NCBI GenBank assembly: GCA_009845505.1
Contig: VXZL01000227.1
Coordinates: forward strand, 1 to 6,814
Source of the DNA: Candidatus Poribacteria bacterium
Lineage (GTDB): Bacteria; Poribacteria; WGA-4E; WGA-3G
DNA: 6,814 nucleotides
Direction of reading: 5' to 3'
Shown here: piece by piece, positions 1 through 5,779 of the stretch
Position numbering within the stretch: position 1 is the first letter of the stretch
How the letters are laid out: every line of letters starts with the position of its first letter
Translations under genes and position numbers: made by a program
The notes under the pieces: generated by a model
Told to the model about the DNA's origin: nothing
Databases searched by the model: none
Seen by the model: the letters and a program-made list of their open reading frames with translations, nothing else

Positions 1-233
1 ATTTCTAACCGCGCCCCTTAATCCTAATACAGACGCTTCGCTTCAAAATAGGAAATTTTGGAAATTTGCAAGCTGCGCTAAGAAACCTTAATCTATAATC
101 TTTTGACGCAGTTTTCCACTAAACGTTTAGACATTTTAACATCTAATGTGGTTCTTTTTTCTTGAAATCGTTCACAGTTTTTGTTAAACTAATCTGTTAA
201 GTAGACTCGAAACATAATTTACGGGTAGAACCT
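1..233. other. AT-rich intergenic leader upstream of the PEGA/caspase-like gene
   Basis: I see no convincing coding region here. The first bases contain AACCGCGCC (7-15), which resembles the right arm of the hairpin at 5747-5767 (AACCGCACC), so the window may begin inside a related hairpin. A perfect 12-nt palindrome, CTAAACGTTTAG, lies at 119-130. A promoter candidate at 162-190 is listed separately. The rest is runs of A and T with no gene signal. Confidence 0.6.
162..190 (+). promoter_or_regulatory. Candidate sigma70-type promoter for the PEGA/caspase-like gene
   Basis: TTGAAA (162-167, 5 of 6 to TTGACA) and TAAACT (185-190, 4 of 6 to TATAAT) are separated by exactly 17 nt. Transcription would start near 197, giving a leader of roughly 37 nt before the ATG at 234. 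The palindrome at 119-130 lies about 30 nt upstream of the -35 element and could be an activator or repressor site. Only sequence matching supports this call. Confidence 0.45.
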
Positions 234-1859
234 ATGCTGAAACCCAACACTATTCTCGCTGCCATTTTTATCTCTGCAGCACTCGTTATCGCCGTATCCG
301 TGCCAGCGTTTTCGGTTGATTCTGGCGTACACTGGTTGATTGTGGATGCAACCCCGGATGCACGTGCACATGAACTGCTGAATACGCTTACTGAACTCCT
401 GACGACGCGCGGACAGGTGCCGAGTGAGCAGATCCATCGTCTTGCAGGTGATGTTGTTACCACGCAAGGGATTTACGCCTTACTTCAAGAAGTTGGGCAG
501 CAAGTACAGCCGGATGCAACCCTAATCTTTTTATTTCATGGAATGGTTGTCAAACACAGACGCCCGAATGCCATGCATCTGCTAATTCCAGGTGATACGC
601 AAACGATTCAAGATGCAACGCTGAATCAGTGGTTTAGGGAGTCTTTTGAAGGACGCGCCGTTGTTATACTTGATGGGTACTCCGATGATACAGACCTAAA
701 CACTTACTATGCCAACCGTGAGATTCTGGGCAGTGCTGCCCTGAACGTGATTCAATTGGCACCCCAAGCAGATGCTACGAGAGCTCTTCGGGTACTCAAC
801 GACGCACTTGCTACAGATACGACTGATACGGATGAGAACAGGCAGATTAGTATTATTGAGACCTTTGAATTGTTCCGGACAGATGAGGAACTCCCTAACG
901 GCGTACTCGCCCCAACGGGTGATGTTGAGGCTGCACTCCTCAAACTCAGTCCTGCGATTAAGATTGAGACATTTCCTGATGGCGCACAAATTTCTATTAA
1001 CGATGTAGATGTTGGCACCACACCGGCACTCGTCACGGAGAACTTGCAGCAAGGCACTTCCACAGTATCAGTTAAGAAGCCTGGTTATCATATCCCCCTC
1101 TCCAAAACTGCCGAATTGCAATTGGTCCTCGGCGAGTCCGTCCGTATGGGTTGGGTACTGCAACCTATTGCTATACACGGGACTGTCGTAGGTATTGAGG
1201 GTCAATCGGTCACTGGGACAATCGTTTGGATTGGTGGAACAACACACCAGCAGACGCTTGAGGCAGATGGTGCTTACCGCTTTGACGATTGGAAGGATTC
1301 AGGGTTACTTACACTCGGTGAAACTTACACGCTTCACGCAAAACAAGGTGATCTGAGTTATGAAGCCCTTACTTTCACGTTTGATGGCTATACCGATATA
1401 GAACACACGATTCAACTTGTTAAACGGACGTGGTTTGAAATCGCACAGATTGCCTTTGATCAAAACGACCATCAAGGCGCGATTATCGCGTTTCAGAACG
1501 GGATTGAACAGACTACAAATTTCCCACAGATGTCCCCAGAATTAACGGTTTTACTTCTCAGTTCCTTCGCCGATGCGCTCGACAAACAAGATGTTCACGA
1601 TGTTAATACGCTGGTTGTTACAGCGAAGCTTGCCGAACAACATGGACAGCCAGACCTCGCAAAAAGGTATTGGCAAGAGTTAAAAGCGAAGGCGCGAAAG
1701 GGAACACCGGCTGCAGAACTCGCGAGCCAACGCCTCTGGGAACTCAATCGCACCCGTTATCTTTTTAATATCGGTCTCGTTGTTGTCGTTGTAATTCTAA
1801 TCACGTCTGGCGCGTGGACATATTACAGATACCGGAAAACGAAGCAGACAGTTTCATAG
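234..1859 (+). CDS. Membrane-anchored envelope protein: degenerate caspase-like domain, PEGA domain, TPR-like region
   Basis: This 541-residue protein has an N-terminal signal peptide (hydrophobic 7-25, likely cleavage after A-F-S at 25-27). A degenerate caspase-like (peptidase C14 fold) region spans about 32-190. It keeps the strand ending in His-Gly (TLIFLFHGM, H102-G103) and the strand before the usual catalytic Asp-Ala-Cys, but that motif reads L146-D147-G148-Y149. The whole protein contains no cysteine, so it cannot be a cysteine protease. A PEGA domain follows at about 241-312 (FPDGAQISINDVDVGTTP at 247-264). Next come a beta-rich region like a carboxypeptidase regulatory domain (313-396) and a helical TPR-like segment (398-505). 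One transmembrane helix (510-531) precedes a basic tail (RYRKTK). The likely topology is periplasmic domains anchored by the C-terminus, with a short cytoplasmic tail. The ribosome site before the ATG is weak (GGGTAG). A scaffold or surface-binding role is inferred from PEGA and TPR-like parts; the true function is unknown. Confidence 0.8.
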   Translation: MLKPNTILAAIFISAALVIAVSVPAFSVDSGVHWLIVDATPDARAHELLNTLTELLTTRGQVPSEQIHRLAGDVVTTQGIYALLQEVGQQVQPDATLIFLFHGMVVKHRRPNAMHLLIPGDTQTIQDATLNQWFRESFEGRAVVILDGYSDDTDLNTYYANREILGSAALNVIQLAPQADATRALRVLNDALATDTTDTDENRQISIIETFELFRTDEELPNGVLAPTGDVEAALLKLSPAIKIETFPDGAQISINDVDVGTTPALVTENLQQGTSTVSVKKPGYHIPLSKTAELQLVLGESVRMGWVLQPIAIHGTVVGIEGQSVTGTIVWIGGTTHQQTLEADGAYRFDDWKDSGLLTLGETYTLHAKQGDLSYEALTFTFDGYTDIEHTIQLVKRTWFEIAQIAFDQNDHQGAIIAFQNGIEQTTNFPQMSPELTVLLLSSFADALDKQDVHDVNTLVVTAKLAEQHGQPDLAKRYWQELKAKARKGTPAAELASQRLWELNRTRYLFNIGLVVVVVILITSGAWTYYRYRKTKQTVS

Positions 1860-1863
1860 AAGA

Positions 1864-1896
1864 TATAGGGACAGACTCAAAGGCTCTGTCCCTATG
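1864..1896. terminator. Strong hairpin between convergent genes, probable bidirectional terminator
   Basis: ATAGGGACAGA (1865-1875) pairs perfectly with TCTGTCCCTAT (1885-1895) around a 9-nt loop, and a flanking T-G wobble adds one more pair. It sits in the 52-bp gap between the stop codons of two converging genes, where it can serve both. Neither side has a strong T-run, so it may work as a bidirectional or Rho-assisted terminator, an RNA 3'-end stabiliser, or a copy of a dispersed intergenic palindrome. Confidence 0.65.
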
Positions 1897-1911
1897 CGTC
1901 TGAGCCGCTTC

Positions 1912-2805
1912 TTAATGCCGATACCTCTCCCCAATCAAATTATTCGCAGCGCGGACTGGACGGAAGAGCGTCTGGCGTTTCGCAGGCATTTCCGCTAACA
2001 ATTTAGGATGTGGATCCCAGTCGTGCCACTTGCTGTTCACTGTGTTGTAGCAACTGAAAGTAGCCAGCCGATCGTTTTCTGCATTCGTCCATTGATGCGT
2101 GCTATGCGTCAGTGCTTCTGTGAAAAATAGCAGGGAGCCAGCGGGACACTCGTACGTATCCCAAATCGGAGAATCTGGACTCTGGATTGTGTCCGGTGCT
2201 GTGTAGACTGCCTTATGACTCGCCGTAATAAATAGCGTCCCACCTTGTCGGTATTTCACTGGATTCAGTTCCCAAACAACGCGGGTTAACCCGCTGTGTG
2301 CCTTGCCTGGGATACACCGATAGAGATGGGAGTCACCCGGAAAACGGAGCATTCCGTTTCCGTTGTGCGGTCCGAAATTTCCGTCACCAACAGTCCGATA
2401 GAACAGACTACACGACTCCATCCGGAATCCATAGCACTCCTGACTCGATAGCGCAGGATGCGCCACGAACTCGTTCAGGAAGCCCACAACATTTGGGTGA
2501 TCCGATAAACGTTGCAAAGGACCGCCGAGCGGAGAACGCTCATGTTCTGGGATTGATTCCGGGTCATGGCGGAGTCGGTGGGCAAATTCCTGCATCTCCG
2601 CAAGTTCATCACCCGACAGCACGCCCGGAACTAAGAGCCAACCGCGCATATCAAAAAGATATTTCTGTTCCTGCGTCGGTGCGACGACTGGACTGCCATC
2701 AGAAGTTGTTGCGGTGAGTTGGGCATCTGCGTTCTCTAAGTCAAGTGCCGATCCGAGGTTTTTGTCAACAATGAAGGGGTTGCTGTGATGTATGACTTTT
2801 GCCAT
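1912..2805 (-). CDS. Phytanoyl-CoA dioxygenase (PhyH) family protein with an atypical His-x-Gly iron motif
   Basis: This 297-residue protein has the double-stranded beta-helix layout of Fe(II)/2-oxoglutarate oxygenases of the PhyH family. Its usual marks are G55-W56 (DMRGWLLVPGVLSGDEL), the metal loop FGPHNGNG (144-151), the second core strand before GGTLFITASHK (188-198), the distal His in ALTHSTH (H234 or H237) and a candidate 2-oxoglutarate-binding Arg, R246. The family normally carries His-x-Asp/Glu; here it is H147-N148-G149, so the carboxylate ligand is missing. Such a site is known from Fe/2-oxoglutarate halogenases (His-x-Ala/Gly), but it could also mean an inactive or differently liganded protein. 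The ATG at 2805 is the first start after an in-frame TAG about 35 nt upstream. An AGGAG lies 15 nt before it, which is rather far. The aminotransferase gene lies 151 bp upstream on the same strand, so co-transcription is plausible. The substrate is unknown. Confidence 0.85.
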   Translation of the reverse strand: MAKVIHHSNPFIVDKNLGSALDLENADAQLTATTSDGSPVVAPTQEQKYLFDMRGWLLVPGVLSGDELAEMQEFAHRLRHDPESIPEHERSPLGGPLQRLSDHPNVVGFLNEFVAHPALSSQECYGFRMESCSLFYRTVGDGNFGPHNGNGMLRFPGDSHLYRCIPGKAHSGLTRVVWELNPVKYRQGGTLFITASHKAVYTAPDTIQSPDSPIWDTYECPAGSLLFFTEALTHSTHQWTNAENDRLATFSCYNTVNSKWHDWDPHPKLLAEMPAKRQTLFRPVRAANNLIGERYRH

Positions 2806-2820
2806 TTTTTTAACTATTCG

Positions 2821-2854
2821 CTCCTGGGCTGCCCTCCACTACGTTTCGGGCAGG
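2821..2854 (-). promoter_or_regulatory. Hairpin next to the ribosome-binding site of the PhyH gene
   Basis: On the minus strand CTGCCC (2853-2848) can pair with GGGCAG (2834-2829) around a 13-nt loop. The stem ends three bases before AGGAG (2825-2821), the only Shine-Dalgarno candidate for the PhyH start at 2805. A six-bp GC-rich stem there could affect ribosome access or mRNA stability between the two co-oriented genes. It could also simply be a dispersed palindrome. The rest of the 2806-2956 gap shows no gene. Confidence 0.35.
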
Positions 2855-2956
2855 TTTTCGGTGAAGTTGCAGTGCTTCCTTAGGAATTGTGAACGGCTTA
2901 AAGAAAGTGCGACTCACATTCCTGATTGCTACAACTGTTCAGCGGTTTTGCCCTTC

Positions 2957-4162
2957 CTATGCAGCCTTGGCGCGTTTAAGGGCATCTTCAGAAACCGTAA
3001 GCGTCTTCTCAATATCTTCATCCGTATGCGACATCGACATAAACCAGATATGTCCTTCCGGTAGGTACAAACCGCCATCTAAAGTCGCTTCGTAGAAGGT
3101 CTGATGGAAACGTTGTTGGCGTTCATCGCTGCTATCGGTGTTCAATCCGAAGTATGGCATCGGACCGATACCACCGATCCGAGCGTTCTCAATGCCGAGG
3201 CGTGCTACCATCTCCCTGTAGCCATCGAGTAGTTTCTGTCCCTGTTTCCACATGAATGCGACACCGTCTTTCGCCTCAAGTTCTTCTATCGTAGCGATTG
3301 CGGCGGCAACGAGGGAGACCTCTCCGTGGAAGGTCGCGGCTACCCAGACATCGCCGACCTCGTCCATGATTTCCTTTTTACCGACGACGACAGCAGTCGC
3401 AAACCCGTTGGCGAGTGCTTTTCCAAAAACGGACATGTCAGGAGTAACACCGAAGTATTCTTGGGCACCGCCCAAAGCGTAACGGAATCCCGTTTTGACT
3501 TCATCAAAGATCATCAACGCGCCGTTAGCATTCACGAGTTTCTTTGCTTCTTCGAGGAAGTTATCTTTCGGAAGATCGTGCCCAGAGGGTTCCATAATCA
3601 GACACGCGATCTCGTCAGGGTGCGCTTTAAAAAGGTCAGCGAGTCCTTGAAGGTCGTTAAAATCGACACTCAGTGTAGATGCGGCAGCACTCGGCAAATG
3701 TCCGCGGGCGTGGCTGCACCAGTCGTGCCATCCGTGATAACCCGAACGAATTACCTTTTCTTTACCGGTATACGCCCGCGCGAACTTAATCGCACCCGTC
3801 GTTGCATCTGAACCGCCAACAAAATAGCCAACCTTGTCCGCCGATGGAATAATCTCAACCAACTTTTCAGCAAGCTCTACCTCAAGCGTATGTCCGAAGT
3901 TGTAAACGTTACCGCGTTCAACAAGATGTCTTGTGACCGTCTCAATCACGGTAGGATAGGCGTGTCCAAGGATCATCGGTCCGTATCCCATTAGATAGTC
4001 GATATAGTCGTTGCCATCGGCATCCCAAAAATGCGCTCCTTTCGCACCTGCAATCATAACAGGTCTCGGCGGTTGGCTCTGCTTATGCGGTTGCCCGCCG
4101 CCGACCAGTGCAGCTCTGGCGCGCTTCTGCCATGCCAGTGATTTTTCAAAACTTCGTCCCAT
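2957..4162 (-). CDS. Class III PLP-dependent aminotransferase, glutamate-1-semialdehyde aminomutase-like
   Basis: This 401-residue protein is a fold-type I, class III aminotransferase. Visible marks are the entry segment GAHFWDADGNDYIDYLMGYG (42-61), the phosphate-binding loop GGSDATTGAIK (116-126), the cofactor-stacking motif GYHGWHDW (141-148), M190-E191-P192, the cofactor Asp in IFDEVKTGFR (D220), the Schiff-base lysine in SVFGKALANG (K248) and the phosphate-contacting Thr in ATFHGE (T277). The catalytic set is therefore intact. It resembles glutamate-1-semialdehyde 2,1-aminomutase in architecture but is somewhat short (that enzyme is usually near 430 residues), and no tetrapyrrole gene is nearby, so hemL is not assigned. 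It more likely transaminates or isomerises another small amino compound. The start is well supported: GGAGG (4174-4170) lies 7 nt before the ATG. It is the first gene of a probable two-gene unit with the PhyH gene downstream. Confidence 0.88.
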   Translation of the reverse strand: MGRSFEKSLAWQKRARAALVGGGQPHKQSQPPRPVMIAGAKGAHFWDADGNDYIDYLMGYGPMILGHAYPTVIETVTRHLVERGNVYNFGHTLEVELAEKLVEIIPSADKVGYFVGGSDATTGAIKFARAYTGKEKVIRSGYHGWHDWCSHARGHLPSAAASTLSVDFNDLQGLADLFKAHPDEIACLIMEPSGHDLPKDNFLEEAKKLVNANGALMIFDEVKTGFRYALGGAQEYFGVTPDMSVFGKALANGFATAVVVGKKEIMDEVGDVWVAATFHGEVSLVAAAIATIEELEAKDGVAFMWKQGQKLLDGYREMVARLGIENARIGGIGPMPYFGLNTDSSDERQQRFHQTFYEATLDGGLYLPEGHIWFMSMSHTDEDIEKTLTVSEDALKRAKAA

Positions 4163-4217
4163 CCTAAAACCTCCAAGTTCGTGCTATAGCCCTACGAATT
4201 GACTCCAATTTCTTGCT

Positions 4218-4226
4218 ATTTTATCA
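4218..4226 (-). promoter_or_regulatory. Candidate extended -10 promoter for the aminotransferase gene
   Basis: Read on the minus strand, TG-A-TAAAAT (4226-4218) is an extended -10 element with 5 of 6 matches to TATAAT. No good -35 lies at the expected distance, which extended -10 promoters can tolerate. The start point would be near 4211, giving a leader of about 49 nt that includes the GGAGG ribosome site. Confidence 0.4.
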
Positions 4227-4253
4227 CAATTTCGGATTTGACAGGAAAATTTC

Positions 4254-4282
4254 TTGAAAATTGCACAATTTTGTGGAATAAT
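4254..4282 (+). promoter_or_regulatory. Candidate sigma70-type promoter for the PhyH-HEAT gene
   Basis: TTGAAA (4254-4259) and AATAAT (4277-4282, 5 of 6 to TATAAT) are 17 nt apart, and TG-G directly before the -10 makes it an extended -10. This is the best promoter match in the window. Transcription would begin near 4289, leaving a leader of about 57 nt. It lies within 30 bp of the opposing minus-strand -10 element, so the two divergent genes could share a regulator. Confidence 0.55.
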
Positions 4283-4346
4283 TAGACGCATCGGACGCTT
4301 GTAGACAGCCCTTTGGCAAGTTTCAAAAAAGAGAGAGGAACAAAAA

Positions 4347-5720
4347 ATGGCAGAACACCTCCTGACAGATGCGCAGATGCGACACTTTATTGTGAACGGT
4401 TGCGTCACCGTTACAACCGATCTGCCCGCACAGTTTCACGATGCAATCTATGAGAAGACGATGACCGTCTTTGATAAGGAAGGTAATCCCGGTAATAACC
4501 TCGTGCCGCGGATACCTGAAATTCAGAAAGTCCTTGACGACCCAAACGTTGAAGGTGCTTTGACAAGCCTGCTTGGCGCGGATTACTACATGCAACCGCA
4601 TCGCCATCCCCACTATAATCCACCCGGTAGCAAGGGGCAAGGGATGCACCAAGACGGTGGCAAACGCTGGTCGCATCATACACGTAGGTTACTCGTTTTC
4701 TATTATCCGCAAGATACTCCGTTAGAACTCGGTCCTACCGGAGTTGTCCCAATGAGTCACTACTATAGCACCCGTGAAGGCGCAGAGATTTCACCTGAAC
4801 AACCTGTTGTTGGCAAAGCGGGAACAGTCGCCTTCGCAAACTATGACCTCTGGCACCGCGCTATGCCTAATAGTAGCGAAAAGAGGCGCTACATGATGAA
4901 GTTTCTCTATACCCGCATGTCGGAGCCGCAGGAACCGACGTGGGCAAATAAGGAGACCGATTGGGCAAACGGCTCTCTTGCAGGACCCGCAGAACATCAG
5001 AAAATGTTTCAACACCTCTGGAAATGGCATCAAGGAATTGAGGATGCTGACACGCACGAAACGCCGAACGGTGAGTCGTTATCGAGTTTAATCAGTGCGC
5101 TCAACAGCACATCGGAATCAATAGGATTGCAAACAGCTTATGAATTGCCCCGATTTGGAGAGGCGGCGGTGCCTGCGTTGGTGCAGTGTTTGCAAGATGA
5201 ATCGGAGATGACACGTCGAAACGCTTGTTATGCTCTCAACGCAGTGGGAACCCCAGCAGTTGAACCCTTACGTGAGGCATTGAAGGATTCCTGTGAATAC
5301 GTTCGCGATAACGCAGCGGAGGCACTCGGCGACTTGGGGATCAAGGCTGAACCCGCGGTGCCTGCGTTAGTCGAAACACTGGACGACCCTTCTGGTGCTG
5401 TTCGTTCGCGCACGATTGAGGCGTTGGGAACAACAAGCCAGTCGAGCTCAGTTGCTGTACCTCGGATTGTGAAGGCGTTGGAAGATGAAAGCCCTGGCGT
5501 TCGCCGGAATGCGGTTTTCGCCTTGGCGCGAATCGGTAGAGACGCACCCGGCGCGGTTGAAGGATTGCAAAATGTCCTGCTTGATGAGAATCGTTACGTA
5601 CGTGGGGATGCCGTGCATGCACTTTATCGTATCGGAACACCCGCAGCGAAAACCGTGCTACTCCACTACCTCGAAACGACACGCTGGTGTCCGCTAACCT
5701 CAAAAGAGAGCACCTTTTAG
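4347..5720 (+). CDS. PhyH-family Fe(II)/2-oxoglutarate dioxygenase fused to HEAT repeats
   Basis: This 457-residue protein has two parts. Residues 1 to about 230 form a PhyH-type oxygenase with an apparently complete facial triad: H101-Q102-D103 in GMHQDGG, and distal H170 in DLWHRAMPN. R180 or R181 is the likely 2-oxoglutarate anchor. Residues about 264-432 hold roughly five HEAT-like helical repeats, seen as recurring AVPALV, VRRNAVFALARIG and VRDNAAEALGDLG patterns, each about 32 residues. A 14-nt stretch recurs exactly at 5166-5179 and 5355-5368, 63 codons apart, which fits repeat duplication. HEAT repeats usually bind protein or peptide partners, so the oxygenase may act on, or be docked to, a macromolecule; this is inference. 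There is no signal peptide, so it should be cytoplasmic. The start is supported by GAGAGG (4333-4338) 8 nt before the ATG. It is divergent from the aminotransferase gene and ends at a strong terminator. Confidence 0.88.
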   Translation: MAEHLLTDAQMRHFIVNGCVTVTTDLPAQFHDAIYEKTMTVFDKEGNPGNNLVPRIPEIQKVLDDPNVEGALTSLLGADYYMQPHRHPHYNPPGSKGQGMHQDGGKRWSHHTRRLLVFYYPQDTPLELGPTGVVPMSHYYSTREGAEISPEQPVVGKAGTVAFANYDLWHRAMPNSSEKRRYMMKFLYTRMSEPQEPTWANKETDWANGSLAGPAEHQKMFQHLWKWHQGIEDADTHETPNGESLSSLISALNSTSESIGLQTAYELPRFGEAAVPALVQCLQDESEMTRRNACYALNAVGTPAVEPLREALKDSCEYVRDNAAEALGDLGIKAEPAVPALVETLDDPSGAVRSRTIEALGTTSQSSSVAVPRIVKALEDESPGVRRNAVFALARIGRDAPGAVEGLQNVLLDENRYVRGDAVHALYRIGTPAAKTVLLHYLETTRWCPLTSKESTF

Positions 5721-5746
5721 GGGACCCAGCGTTCCCAATCACGGTA

Positions 5747-5779
5747 GGTGCGGTTTGTAACCGCACCGATTTCCTTTTA
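5747..5779 (+). terminator. Intrinsic terminator after the PhyH-HEAT gene
   Basis: GGTGCGGTT (5747-5755) pairs perfectly with AACCGCACC (5759-5767) around a TGT loop and is followed by the T-rich GATTTCCTTTTAAG. The 9-bp stem and T-tract fit a Rho-independent terminator on the plus strand. The T-tract runs into the stop codon of the converging SDR gene (TAA read from 5779 to 5777), so the hairpin may also mark that gene's 3' end. Confidence 0.75.

Noticed and set aside
234..800. An active caspase-like (metacaspase-type) protease
   Set aside because: The catalytic Cys position is Tyr149 and the protein has no cysteine anywhere.
2298..2717. A plus-strand open frame of about 140 codons inside the PhyH gene
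   Set aside because: It is antisense to conserved PhyH motifs, and its translation is low in hydrophobic residues with no domain.
3326..3811. A plus-strand open frame of about 160 codons inside the aminotransferase gene
   Set aside because: The minus-strand aminotransferase has intact catalytic motifs throughout this stretch; the opposite frame shows no recognisable features.
2957..4162. Assigning hemL (glutamate-1-semialdehyde aminomutase)
   Set aside because: The protein is shorter than usual for that enzyme and no haem-biosynthesis gene is nearby; class III aminotransferase is as far as the sequence allows.
4238..4243. A perfect TTGACA as the -35 of the PhyH-HEAT promoter
   Set aside because: No acceptable -10 hexamer lies 16-18 nt downstream; the TTGAAA at 4254-4259 with AATAAT at 4277-4282 fits better.
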